A stretch of 25,643 nucleotides of DNA from SZUA-254 sp964596065 (GTDB taxonomy: Bacteria; Bacteroidota; Ignavibacteria; UBA10030; SZUA-254): assembly GCA_964596065.1 (NCBI GenBank), contig CAZQSM010000031.1, positions 1 through 25,643 of the forward strand, read 5' to 3'. The notes under the pieces are model-generated. The model saw nothing but the letters and a program-made list of their open reading frames with translations. It had not been told where the DNA came from and searched no databases. A program made the position numbers and the translations under genes. This document shows, piece after piece, positions 8,853 to 17,093 of the stretch (position 1 is its first letter; every line of letters starts with the position of its first letter).

Positions 8853-9977
8853 ATGGTACGCAAGGTACTGGTGATCGCCGGCGAGGCATCAGGCGACCTG
8901 CACGGGGCGGGCGTGGTCAGGGCCCTGAAGGCCCGGCGGCCGGACCTCGAGATCTTCGGCGTCGGCGGGGACAGGATGGCCGCGGCGGGGATGGAGAACA
9001 TTTTCCACGTCCGCGAGCTGGCCGTGATGGGGTTCCTCGAGGTGCTCAGGCACCTCCCGGTCCTCAAGGCGGTGGAGCGGACGCTCACGGCCGTGGCGGC
9101 GGGAAAGCGGCCCGACGTGCTGCTGCTCATCGATTACCCCGGCTTCAACCTCCGCTTCGCCGCGAAGGTCAGGCGGCCGGGAATGAGGATCGTGTATTAC
9201 ATCAGCCCCCAGGTCTGGGCGTGGAACCCCGGCCGGGTGAAAAAAATGCGGTCGATCGTAGACAAGATGCTGGTCATCTTCGAGTTCGAGCGGGAGATCT
9301 ACACGCGCGCCGGCATCGACGCGGAATTCGTGGGCCACCCGATCCTCGAGACGGTCGCCGAGCCGCAGGACCGGAAGGGATTCTGCCGGCGGTACGACCT
9401 CGACCCGGACAGGCCGATCCTGGGGCTCTTCCCCGGGAGCCGGAAGCAGGAAATCGAAAGGATCTTTCCCGCGATGCTCGGGGCGGCGAGGATCCTCCAC
9501 GCTGCGCTGGGCGTCCAACCGGTCGTGGGCGTGTCGTCGCTCCTCGACTACGAATACGTGAAGGGATTCATCCGGGACGACTCCCCGGTGCGGCTCCTCC
9601 GGAACGCCACGCACGACGTGATGCGGAATTCGGACCTGGCGGTGGTGACGTCGGGGACGGCGACGCTCGAGACGGGGTATTTCGGGACGCCGATGATCGT
9701 TGTCTACAAGACCTCCTGGCCGACGTACCTGATCGGGCGGATGCTGGTCAGGGTGAAGAACATCGGCCTGGTGAACATCGTCGCGGGCCGCGCCGTCGTG
9801 CCGGAACTGATCCAGCACCGGGCCACGCCGGCCCGGATCGCCGCCGCGGCGGAGCGGCTCCTCTCGGACCCGGAGTCGCGAAAGGCGATCTCCGCCGGGC
9901 TGGAGGTCGTCCGCGAGCGGCTCGGGACGCCCGGCGCGTCGAAGCGGGTGGCCGACGCGATCCTCGGACCCGGTTGA
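8853..9977 (+). CDS. lpxB: Lipid-A-disaccharide synthase
   Basis: A peripheral membrane glycosyltransferase (GT19) that joins UDP-2,3-diacylglucosamine and lipid X to give the lipid A disaccharide 1-phosphate at the inner face of the inner membrane. Seen in the 374-residue protein: AGEASGDLHG near the N-terminus, the FGVGGDRMAAAGME segment, IDYPGFNLRFA, YYISPQVWAWNPGRVKKM, FVGHPILE, the LFPGSRKQEI nucleotide-binding turn, and a C-terminal SGTATLETGYFGTPMIVVYK block. These are the hallmark LpxB motifs in order, and the length is normal. The ATG directly follows the stop of the methyltransferase-like gene. lpxK begins 11 bases after its stop, so two consecutive late lipid A steps sit side by side. 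Confidence 0.98.
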   Translation: MVRKVLVIAGEASGDLHGAGVVRALKARRPDLEIFGVGGDRMAAAGMENIFHVRELAVMGFLEVLRHLPVLKAVERTLTAVAAGKRPDVLLLIDYPGFNLRFAAKVRRPGMRIVYYISPQVWAWNPGRVKKMRSIVDKMLVIFEFEREIYTRAGIDAEFVGHPILETVAEPQDRKGFCRRYDLDPDRPILGLFPGSRKQEIERIFPAMLGAARILHAALGVQPVVGVSSLLDYEYVKGFIRDDSPVRLLRNATHDVMRNSDLAVVTSGTATLETGYFGTPMIVVYKTSWPTYLIGRMLVRVKNIGLVNIVAGRAVVPELIQHRATPARIAAAAERLLSDPESRKAISAGLEVVRERLGTPGASKRVADAILGPG

Positions 9978-9988
9978 GGGCCGGAACG

Positions 9989-11023
9989 GTGCACCCGCTC
10001 AGGATACTGCTGGTCCCGTTTTCCTGGGTCTACGGGGCGGCGATCGCAATCAGGAACACGTGTTATGACGCGGGAATATTTCCGGTCGCCGGGGTCGAAA
10101 CGCCCGTGATCTCCGTCGGCAACATCACCACGGGAGGGACGGGAAAAACCCCGCTGGTCGAGTACATCGTCGGCAGGCTCCTCGCGGCCGGCTCGAGGCC
10201 CGCGATCCTGTCGAGGGGTTACGGCCGCGCGACGACGGGGACGGTCACCGTTTCCGACGGCAGGGCCCTCCTCGCCGGCGCCGACCGCGCCGGGGACGAG
10301 CCCGCGCAGATGGCGCGGAAATTTCCGGGCTGCGCCGTCGTGGTGGACGAGGACCGGGCGCGGGGCGCCCGGTACCTGGAGTCTGGCTTCCGCCCCGACG
10401 TCATCGTGTGCGACGACGCGTTCCAGCACCGGGCCCTGCGCCGGGACCTCGACATCGTCGTCCTCGGTGACGACGGCCCGGGCGGCGGACACCGCCTTTT
10501 GCCTGCGGGAAACGGCCGCGAACCGCTCCGGTCGCTCCGGCGCGCCGACATCATCGTCGTGAACCGGCCGGGCGGAGCCCCGTACCGGGGTCCGGCGGGG
10601 AAGCCGCTGGTCAGAATGCGGTACGAGATCGGAGGGTTCCATCTCCACGCGTCGGGGGAACCGGTGACCGCCGGGGATCTCCGTTCCGGCCGCTTCGTGG
10701 CGTTTTGCGGCATCGGAAACCCGGACTCGTTCGCCTCGACGCTCGGAGAGCTCGGCCTCAAACCCGAGGAGTGGCTCATCTACCCGGACCATCACCCGTA
10801 CGGGCCGCGCGAGACGGGGGAAATCGACCGCACGATGCGGAGGAGCGGAGCGCGCTTCGTCGTCACCACTGAAAAGGACGCCGTCCGCCTCGATGGAGGC
10901 CACGCTCCCGCGCCGCCGTTCGGAGGGAGACTCGTGGTCGCGCCGATCGCCGCGGTGATGACCGAAGGCGCAGACGCGCTCGACCGGGCCGTCGCCGGCG
11001 TCGCCGGCAGGAGGGGAGCTTGA
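9989..11023 (+). CDS. lpxK: Tetraacyldisaccharide 4'-kinase
   Basis: Phosphorylates the 4' position of the lipid A disaccharide to give lipid IVA, using ATP at the inner membrane. 344 residues from a GTG at 9989, which has GAGGG 8 bases upstream; an in-frame TTG at 9974 overlapping the lpxB stop is an alternative. The N-terminus has a short hydrophobic stretch (LRILLVPFSWVYGAAIAI), the amphipathic anchor typical of LpxK. Next comes GNITTGGTGKTP (44-55) with its P-loop, the conserved block DDAFQHRALRRDLDIVVL (DDGFQH in many relatives, so Gly to Ala here) and RLLPAGNGREPLRSLRRAD. The C-terminal region has YPDHHPYG and VTTEKDAVRL. Its stop overlaps the TTG start of the next gene. Confidence 0.97.
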   Translation: MHPLRILLVPFSWVYGAAIAIRNTCYDAGIFPVAGVETPVISVGNITTGGTGKTPLVEYIVGRLLAAGSRPAILSRGYGRATTGTVTVSDGRALLAGADRAGDEPAQMARKFPGCAVVVDEDRARGARYLESGFRPDVIVCDDAFQHRALRRDLDIVVLGDDGPGGGHRLLPAGNGREPLRSLRRADIIVVNRPGGAPYRGPAGKPLVRMRYEIGGFHLHASGEPVTAGDLRSGRFVAFCGIGNPDSFASTLGELGLKPEEWLIYPDHHPYGPRETGEIDRTMRRSGARFVVTTEKDAVRLDGGHAPAPPFGGRLVVAPIAAVMTEGADALDRAVAGVAGRRGA

Positions 11024-11706
11024 TCATCGGGGTCACCGACGACCGCGTCAACGAGGAGAAATATCTCCTCTACGACGCGTGGCTCCGCGCGGGCGATCCC
11101 GACGCGGAGATCCTCCGGCTCACGCCGCGGGAGGGGAACGGTCGGGCCCTCCTCGAATGCGACGCCCTCGTCCTGACGGGGGGCGGAGACCTGGACCCCC
11201 GGATGTACGGGGAGAGCCCGGCGCACGGCACGCTGTATGGGATTTCCCCCGAGCGCGACGCCTTCGAGGCGGCGCTCGTGAAGGCCGCGTTCGAATCGGG
11301 AGTGCCGGTCCTGGGGATCTGCCGGGGCCTGCAGCTCGTCAACGTCGTCCTGGGCGGAACGCTGATCACGGACCTCGAGGAGGCGGGCCATCCCCCGCAC
11401 CGGACGGTCGACGGCGTAAAATGCACGCACCTCGTGCGCCTCGAACGCGGCAGCCGGCTCGCCGCCCGCGTCGGGGTGGAATCGGGACGGGTGGCGTCGA
11501 GCCACCACCAGGCGGCCGGGCGGATCGGGGCCGGCCTCACGGTGGCCGCGCGGTCCGAAGACGGGGTCGTCGAGGCGCTGGAGCTCACCGATCCCGACGG
11601 CCGGACCCGGGCCCTCCTGGTGCAGTGGCACCCGGAGCGGATGAGCGGGACGCCCCTCTCGGAAGGATTGCGCGACCATTACTTTAATTCACTCACATCG
11701 AAATAA
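11020..11706 (+). CDS. Class I glutamine-amidotransferase-like hydrolase (gamma-glutamyl-GABA hydrolase / peptidase C26 type)
   Basis: 228 residues with a triad-type GATase fold: nucleophile elbow GICRGLQLVN with Cys101, a SHHQA segment (161-165) and QWHPE with His204 and Glu206. The TGGGDLDPRMYGE stretch near residue 53 is the classic PuuD/gamma-glutamyl-gamma-aminobutyrate hydrolase signature. Such enzymes hydrolyse gamma-glutamyl amide bonds in the cytosol. No putrescine-pathway genes are present, so the natural substrate is open; peptidoglycan or polyamine gamma-glutamyl conjugates are possibilities only. The start is TTG at 11020 overlapping the lpxK TGA, supported by an AGGAGG a few bases upstream. 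At 228 aa it is slightly shorter than E. coli PuuD (about 254). Confidence 0.88.
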   Translation: MIIGVTDDRVNEEKYLLYDAWLRAGDPDAEILRLTPREGNGRALLECDALVLTGGGDLDPRMYGESPAHGTLYGISPERDAFEAALVKAAFESGVPVLGICRGLQLVNVVLGGTLITDLEEAGHPPHRTVDGVKCTHLVRLERGSRLAARVGVESGRVASSHHQAAGRIGAGLTVAARSEDGVVEALELTDPDGRTRALLVQWHPERMSGTPLSEGLRDHYFNSLTSK

Positions 11707-11725
11707 ACGATCGACGGACCATGAT

Positions 11726-14491
11726 ATGAAACCACAATACGTGTACACATTCGGGGGGGCCAGGGCCGACGGGAGCGCGGCGATGAAGGCCCTCCTCGGC
11801 GGCAAGGGCGCCAACCTCGCGGAAATGACGAACATCGGACTGCCGGTCCCGCCGGGGTTCACCATCTCGACGGAAGTCTGCACCTACTACTACGCCAACC
11901 GGAAGCAATACCCCCCGGTCCTCGCCGGCGAGATCGACCGCGCGATGAAGGGTGTCGAGAAGCTGACGGGGAAAAAATTCGGCGAGCCGTCGAACCCGCT
12001 GCTCGTCTCGGTCCGTTCCGGGGCGAGGGCGTCGATGCCCGGCATGATGGACACCATCCTGAACCTGGGGATGAACGACGCCACCGTCGAGGGGGTCATC
12101 AGGAAAACCGGCAACGCGCGTTTCGCGTGGGATTCGTACCGCAGGCTCGTCCAGATGTACGGCGACGTGGTGATGGGCCTCCGGCCGGAGGACGACCACG
12201 CGCGCGATCCCTTCGAGCTGATCATCGAGGAGATGAAGGAGCGCCGCGGGGCGGTCGCCGACACCGACCTGACCGCGGAGGACCTGCGGGAGCTCGTGGG
12301 CCGTTTCAAGAAGCTGCTCGTCGATTCGCTCGGCGTCCCCTTCCCGCAGGACCCCCGCGAACAGCTCAAGGGGGCGATCGGCGCCGTCTTCGGTTCGTGG
12401 ATGAACGACCGGGCCATCGCGTACCGGAGGCTCAACGACATCCCGGCCCACTGGGGGACCGCCGTCAACATCCAGGCGATGGTGTTCGGCAACCTGGGCG
12501 AGGAGTCGGGGACCGGCGTGGCGTTCACCCGCGACCCCTCGACGGGGAAGAACGAATTTTACGGGGAGTTCCTCTACAACGCGCAGGGCGAGGACGTGGT
12601 GGCCGGCACCAGGACCCCGCTCCCGATCTCCGACCTGGCGAAGAAATACCCGAAGATCCACGCGGGGCTCCTGAAGATCCGGAAGATCCTCGAGCGCCGG
12701 TACCGCGACATGCAGGACGTGGAGTTCACCATCGAGCAGGGAAAGCTCTACATGCTCCAGACGAGGAACGGGAAGCGGACAGGCTTCGCGGCCGTGAAGA
12801 TCGCCGTCGACATGGTGAAGGAGAAGCTGATCACCCCGGCGGAGGCGCTGATGCGCATCGAGCCGGAACAGCTCAACCAGCTCCTGCGGCCGGTGTTCGA
12901 CCCGGCGGAGAAGGCGGCGGCCCTCAAGGGCGGCCGGTTCCTCGCGAAGGGGCTCAACGCGGGTCCGGGGGCGGCGACCGGCAAGGTGGTCTTCTCGGCG
13001 CCGAAGGCCGAACAGTGGAAGGCGAACGGGGAGCGGGTCATCCTGGTGCGCGTGGAGACCTCCCCGGAAGACATCAGGGGGATGGACGCGTCCGAGGGGA
13101 TCCTCACGGCGCGCGGGGGGATGACCTCGCACGCCGCGCTCGTTGCCCGGCAGATGGGGAAGGTCTGCGTGGCCGGCTGCGGCGACCTCGACATCGACTA
13201 CCCGAAGCGTGAGATGCGGGCGAACGGGGCGGTTGTGCGCGAGGGCGACTACATCTCGCTCGACGGATCGACCGGCGAGGTGATCACCGGCGAGCTCACC
13301 ACGAGGCCGTCCGACATCGTCCGCGTCCTCGTGGAGAAGGACGCCTCGGCGCGTTCCTCGGAGGGGTACGCGACCTACACCCGGCTGATGCAGTGGTCGG
13401 ACCGATTCCGCCGGATGAAGATCAGGACGAACGCAGACCAGCCCGACCAGTGCGAAACGGCGATCGCGTTCGGGGCGGAGGGGATCGGGCTCTGCCGGAC
13501 CGAGCACATGTTCTTCGGCGGCGACCGGATCGACGCGGTGAGGGAGATGATCCTCTCGGACGACGAGGCGGGGCGCAGGAAGGCGCTCGCGAAGCTCCTG
13601 CCGATGCAGCGGAACGACTTCCTCGGGATATTCCGGGTGATGGGTGACCGGCCGGTGACGATCCGGACCCTCGACCCCCCGCTCCACGAATTCCTCCCCC
13701 ACGACGAGAAGGGGATCGCGGCCGTCGCCGGCAAGCTCGGCGTCGACCCCGGGAAGGTCGCGAAGCGGATCGGACAGCTCCGGGAGTTCAACCCGATGCT
13801 CGGCAACCGCGGCTGCCGGCTCGGCATCATCTTCCCGGAAATCACCGAGATGCAGAGCCGGGCGATCTTCGAAGCGGCCTGCGAAGCGAAGCGGGAGGGG
13901 ATCAGGGTGAGCCCCGAGGTGATGATCCCGCTCGTGGGGTTCGTGACGGAACTGAAGAAGCAGGAGGAGATCGTGCGGAGCGTCGCCGCGACCGTGTTCC
14001 GCGAGCAGGGGATGAAGGTCCGGTACCTCGTCGGGACGATGATCGAGCTCCCGCGCGCCGCGATCACCGCGGATGAAATCGCCGGGGTCGCCGAATTTTT
14101 CTCGTTCGGCACCAACGACCTGACCCAGACCACCCTCGGACTCTCGCGGGACGACGCTGGGACGTTCCTCCCCGAGTACGTCGAACGGGGGATCCTGGAG
14201 GACGACCCCTTCCAGACGATCGACCAGGAGGGCGTCGGCGCGTTGATGCGCTTCGCGGTCGACAGGGGCCGGTCGGTGAACCCCGGGCTGAAGATCGGCA
14301 TCTGCGGGGAACACGGCGGGGAGCCGAGGTCGGTGAAATTCTGCGACGGCCTCGACCTGGAGTACGTCAGCTGTTCACCGTTCCGGATCCCGATCGCGCG
14401 GCTCGCCGCGGCCCAGGCCGGCCTCCTCGCGCGGGAGGCGGAGAAATCCGCGAAGCCGGCGAAACCCGCGAAGCGCGGACGGAAAAAATAA
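11726..14491 (+). CDS. ppdK: Pyruvate, phosphate dikinase
   Basis: Reversibly converts pyruvate, ATP and phosphate to PEP, AMP and PPi, linking glycolysis and gluconeogenesis in the cytosol. 921 residues, with the domains in order: the N-terminal ATP-grasp (GGKGANLAEM, VRSGARASMPGMMDT, TGVAFTRDPSTG), the swivelling phosphohistidine domain with His469 in GGMTSHAAL, and the C-terminal PEP/pyruvate TIM barrel (GLCRTEHMFF, NRGCRLGI, GTNDLTQTTLG) with catalytic Cys860 in ICGEHGGEP. The protein continues past the barrel into a short basic tail, KPAKPAKRGRKK, an add-on to the usual ~875-890 residue form. The start is the ATG at 11726; the ATG at 11721 hits a stop after one codon. No PPDK regulatory kinase is visible nearby. 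Confidence 0.98.
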   Translation: MKPQYVYTFGGARADGSAAMKALLGGKGANLAEMTNIGLPVPPGFTISTEVCTYYYANRKQYPPVLAGEIDRAMKGVEKLTGKKFGEPSNPLLVSVRSGARASMPGMMDTILNLGMNDATVEGVIRKTGNARFAWDSYRRLVQMYGDVVMGLRPEDDHARDPFELIIEEMKERRGAVADTDLTAEDLRELVGRFKKLLVDSLGVPFPQDPREQLKGAIGAVFGSWMNDRAIAYRRLNDIPAHWGTAVNIQAMVFGNLGEESGTGVAFTRDPSTGKNEFYGEFLYNAQGEDVVAGTRTPLPISDLAKKYPKIHAGLLKIRKILERRYRDMQDVEFTIEQGKLYMLQTRNGKRTGFAAVKIAVDMVKEKLITPAEALMRIEPEQLNQLLRPVFDPAEKAAALKGGRFLAKGLNAGPGAATGKVVFSAPKAEQWKANGERVILVRVETSPEDIRGMDASEGILTARGGMTSHAALVARQMGKVCVAGCGDLDIDYPKREMRANGAVVREGDYISLDGSTGEVITGELTTRPSDIVRVLVEKDASARSSEGYATYTRLMQWSDRFRRMKIRTNADQPDQCETAIAFGAEGIGLCRTEHMFFGGDRIDAVREMILSDDEAGRRKALAKLLPMQRNDFLGIFRVMGDRPVTIRTLDPPLHEFLPHDEKGIAAVAGKLGVDPGKVAKRIGQLREFNPMLGNRGCRLGIIFPEITEMQSRAIFEAACEAKREGIRVSPEVMIPLVGFVTELKKQEEIVRSVAATVFREQGMKVRYLVGTMIELPRAAITADEIAGVAEFFSFGTNDLTQTTLGLSRDDAGTFLPEYVERGILEDDPFQTIDQEGVGALMRFAVDRGRSVNPGLKIGICGEHGGEPRSVKFCDGLDLEYVSCSPFRIPIARLAAAQAGLLAREAEKSAKPAKPAKRGRKK

Positions 14492-14498
14492 CGTCACG

Positions 14499-14513
14499 GC
14501 CCCCGAAGGGGGA
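14499..14513 (+). other. Short GC hairpin between ppdK and queA
   Basis: CCCCC (14500-14504), a GAA loop and GGGGG (14508-14512) form a compact 5-bp hairpin 9 bases after the ppdK stop. There is no U-tract, so it is at best a weak terminator or an mRNA-stabilising processing hairpin between ppdK and queA. Confidence 0.35.
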
Positions 14514-14543
14514 TGACACCACCTCACCAGCAACGGAGCAGAA

Positions 14544-15581
14544 ATGAAATTATCGGACTTTAAATACCCACTGCCGCGCAACCTGATCGCGAGCTTCCCC
14601 GCGAAGCCCCGCGACAGCGCCAGAATGATGGTGCTCAACAGGGCGGATGAATCGGTCGAGGTGAAAAAATTCTCCGACCTCGGGTCCTACATGAAGAAGG
14701 GGGACTGCGTCGTCATCAACGAGACGAGGGTGTTCTCGGCGCGGCTCTTCGGCAAGAAGGAGAAGACAAACGCCAAGATCGAGGTCTTCCTCCTGCGGGA
14801 GCTGAACAAGGAGGAAGGGATCTGGGACGTGATCGTCGACCCTGCCCGGAAGGTCAGGATCGGGAACAAGATCTACTTCGACGACGGCAAGATCTGGTGC
14901 GAGGTGATCGACAACACCACCTCCCGGGGGAGGACCGTGCGGTTCAACACGAAGACGGACCTCTTCAAGATCATCGAGCGGATCGGGATGACCCCGCTGC
15001 CCTACTACATCAAGCGGGCGGCGGTCGAGGAGGACAAGGAATCGTACCAGACCATCTTCGCGAAGAACATCGGCTCGGTGGCGGCCCCCACGGCGTCGCT
15101 CCACTTCACGAAACGGCTCGTTTCCTCGATCGAGGCGAAGGGCGTGAAGTTCGCGCCCGTCACCCTCCACCTGGGGCTCGGGTCGTTCCGGCCGGTCGAG
15201 GTGGAGGACCTTTCGAAGCACAAGATGGACTCTGAGTATTACGAGATCGCGCAATCCACGGTCGACATCGTGAACCGGACGATCGACCACAAGGGGAAGG
15301 TCTTCGTCGTCGGCACCAGCACCGCGCGGGCCGTGGAGTCGAGCGTAACCACGACCGGTCACCTGAAGGTGAACAAGGGGTGGACCGACAAGTTCATCTT
15401 TCCCCCGTACGAGTTCAAGATTGCCGACGCCCTGATCACGAATTTCCACATGCCGGAATCGACGCTCCTGATGCTCGCGGCGGCGTTCGGCGGCCGCGAC
15501 TTCCTGATGAAATCGTACAAGCGCGCGATCAAGGAAAAGTGGAGGTTCTACAGTTACGGCGATGGGATGCTCATCCTCTGA
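14544..15581 (+). CDS. queA: S-adenosylmethionine:tRNA ribosyltransferase-isomerase
   Basis: Transfers the ribosyl part of SAM to 7-aminomethyl-7-deazaguanine in the anticodon loop of tRNAs, giving epoxyqueuosine, a late step of queuosine synthesis. 345 residues, the normal length. Characteristic stretches: LPRNLIASFPAKPRDSARMM at the N-terminus, VVINETRVFSARLFG, GMTPLPYYIKR, the AAPTASLHFT block, VTLHLGLGSFRPV, VGTSTARAVES and LITNFHMPESTLLMLAAAFG. A GGAG lies 5 bases before the ATG at 14544. Other queuosine genes (tgt, queG/queH) are not in the window. ispD starts 6 bases after its stop. Confidence 0.98.
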   Translation: MKLSDFKYPLPRNLIASFPAKPRDSARMMVLNRADESVEVKKFSDLGSYMKKGDCVVINETRVFSARLFGKKEKTNAKIEVFLLRELNKEEGIWDVIVDPARKVRIGNKIYFDDGKIWCEVIDNTTSRGRTVRFNTKTDLFKIIERIGMTPLPYYIKRAAVEEDKESYQTIFAKNIGSVAAPTASLHFTKRLVSSIEAKGVKFAPVTLHLGLGSFRPVEVEDLSKHKMDSEYYEIAQSTVDIVNRTIDHKGKVFVVGTSTARAVESSVTTTGHLKVNKGWTDKFIFPPYEFKIADALITNFHMPESTLLMLAAAFGGRDFLMKSYKRAIKEKWRFYSYGDGMLIL

Positions 15582-15587
15582 CCGGCC

Positions 15588-16307
15588 ATGACCGGAGGCA
15601 AGAGGGTCTGCGCGATCATCCCCGCCGCCGGAGGCGGGACGAGGATGGGGACACCGGGCTCCAAGGTCCTGGCGAGCCTCGGCGGCGTCCCCGTCCTGCT
15701 CCGTACGCTCCGGAAATTCGAGGCGTGCGCGCTGGTCGACGACATCGTCATCGCGCTGCGTCCCGGCGACCAGGCCGCGGTGGAGGAGATGGCCGCCGGG
15801 GACGGGCTCCGGAAGGTCCGGAGGATCGTCCCCGGGGGGGAGGAGCGCCAGGATTCGGTCAGGCTCGCTCTCGCGGCCGCGGTGGGCCTCGGGACGGGGG
15901 TGGTCATCGTCCACGACGGTGCCCGGCCGTTCGTCACCGGGGACCTCATTTCCCGGGTCGCGGAGGCGGCCTTCGCGTCGGGATCGGCCGTCGCCGCAGT
16001 CCGGCCCAAGGACACCGTGAAGACGGAAGGCGGGGAGCGGGGCACGATCACGACCCCCGACCGGGACCGGTGCTGGCTCGCCCAGACGCCGCAGGCATTC
16101 AGGACCGAAATCCTCGTCGAAGCGATGGAACGGGCGGTCGGGGACGGTTTCCGGGGAACGGACGACGTCAGCCTCGTGGAGCGGCTCGGCGGGCAGGTCG
16201 ATATAATAGAAGGTTCCTACGGGAACATCAAGATCACGACCCCGGACGATCTCGATTTCGCCGAATTCGTGCTGAAACGGGGGGAGGGCGGTCACACCCC
16301 GTCTTGA
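15588..16307 (+). CDS. ispD: 2-C-methyl-D-erythritol 4-phosphate cytidylyltransferase
   Basis: Third enzyme of the non-mevalonate (MEP) isoprenoid pathway; makes CDP-ME from MEP and CTP in the cytosol. 239 residues. Visible motifs are the nucleotide loop PAAGGGTRMG with the following SKVL lysine, RQDSVRLAL, the VHDGARPFV block, AVRPKDTVK, QTPQAF and TDDVSLVE, ending with NIKITTPDDLDFAE. These together separate IspD from other sugar-nucleotide cytidylyltransferases. ispF is not fused and not in the window. The ATG at 15588 is 6 bases after queA and is likely co-transcribed with it. Confidence 0.96.
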   Translation: MTGGKRVCAIIPAAGGGTRMGTPGSKVLASLGGVPVLLRTLRKFEACALVDDIVIALRPGDQAAVEEMAAGDGLRKVRRIVPGGEERQDSVRLALAAAVGLGTGVVIVHDGARPFVTGDLISRVAEAAFASGSAVAAVRPKDTVKTEGGERGTITTPDRDRCWLAQTPQAFRTEILVEAMERAVGDGFRGTDDVSLVERLGGQVDIIEGSYGNIKITTPDDLDFAEFVLKRGEGGHTPS

Positions 16308-16316
16308 TTATTCCCA

Positions 16317-16350
16317 TTGAAATTTCTATCTTTAATGTTGTATTGATAAT
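16317..16350 (+). promoter_or_regulatory. AT-rich promoter-like region before plsY
   Basis: The 61-base gap between ispD and plsY is sharply AT-rich. TTGAAA (16317-16322, 4/6 or better to the -35 consensus) lies 18 bases before TATTGA (16341-16346), with an overlapping TGATAAT (16344-16350). This would start a separate plsY-gpsA-recG transcript. The exact -10 hexamer is uncertain. Confidence 0.4.
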
Positions 16351-16368
16351 TAAAACTGGGAAATCTTC

Positions 16369-17055
16369 ATGATTTCACTCGGTATCATCGTTCTTCTCAG
16401 CTATGCCGTCGGGTCGATCCCGACCAGCATCCTTCTATCCAGGATGACCCACGGCATCGACATCCGCAACCACGGCAGCGGGAACGCGGGGGGCACAAAC
16501 GTCGCCAGGGTGCTCGGATGGAGGGCCGGCGTGGCCGTCATCCTCGTCGACACCCTGAAGGGTTTTGCCGCGACCCAGCTGATCCCGAAGCTGATGTACG
16601 GACCGATACCGTTCCAGAACCTCACCCCGTTCGAGGATTTCACCGTCATCCAGATCATCGCCGGATGCGCCGCCATCCTGGGCCATATCTGGACCGCCTT
16701 CGGGGGGTTCAGGGGCGGGAAGGGGATCGCCACCGCCGGAGGGGTCCTCGCGAGCCTCGCGACCATCGAACTGCTCGTGGCCGTCGGGGTCTTCATCGTC
16801 GTCTTCGCGGCCTGGCGTTACGTCTCGCTCGGCTCGGTGAGCGCCGCGCTCTCGCTCCCGGTGGCGATGCTCCTGCGCCACAACGTTTTCCACGCCGAAC
16901 TCCAGGGATACCACACGCTGATATTTTTCACGATCGGCATAGCGCTCCTGCTGGTCTACACCCACCGCGAGAACATCAGGCGGTTGAGGGCGGGCACGGA
17001 GAACAGGCTCACGGCCCAGTCGTTGCTCGGTAAATTCACCCGCCATCGGGCCTGA
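16369..17055 (+). CDS. plsY: Acyl-phosphate:glycerol-3-phosphate acyltransferase
   Basis: Integral inner-membrane enzyme that acylates sn-glycerol 3-phosphate with acyl phosphate, the first committed step of phospholipid synthesis. 228 residues with about five membrane helices. The three PlsY motifs are all present: GSIPTSILLSR with GSGNAGGTN (motif 1), GHIWTAFGGFRGGKGIAT (glycine-rich motif 2, phosphate binding) and the C-terminal RAGTEN (motif 3). The length is slightly above the common ~200. gpsA follows 38 bases downstream and makes the G3P substrate, so the pair is functionally matched. Confidence 0.97.
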   Translation: MISLGIIVLLSYAVGSIPTSILLSRMTHGIDIRNHGSGNAGGTNVARVLGWRAGVAVILVDTLKGFAATQLIPKLMYGPIPFQNLTPFEDFTVIQIIAGCAAILGHIWTAFGGFRGGKGIATAGGVLASLATIELLVAVGVFIVVFAAWRYVSLGSVSAALSLPVAMLLRHNVFHAELQGYHTLIFFTIGIALLLVYTHRENIRRLRAGTENRLTAQSLLGKFTRHRA

Positions 17056-17093
17056 CCTCCGGTCGCGGGTCCTCGCGCTGATCAGGGACCCCA

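Noticed and set aside
11693..14314. An 873-codon open frame on the - strand opposite ppdK
   Set aside because: Same reason: low-complexity Arg/Asp/Pro/His-rich translation mirroring a perfectly conserved PPDK on the + strand.
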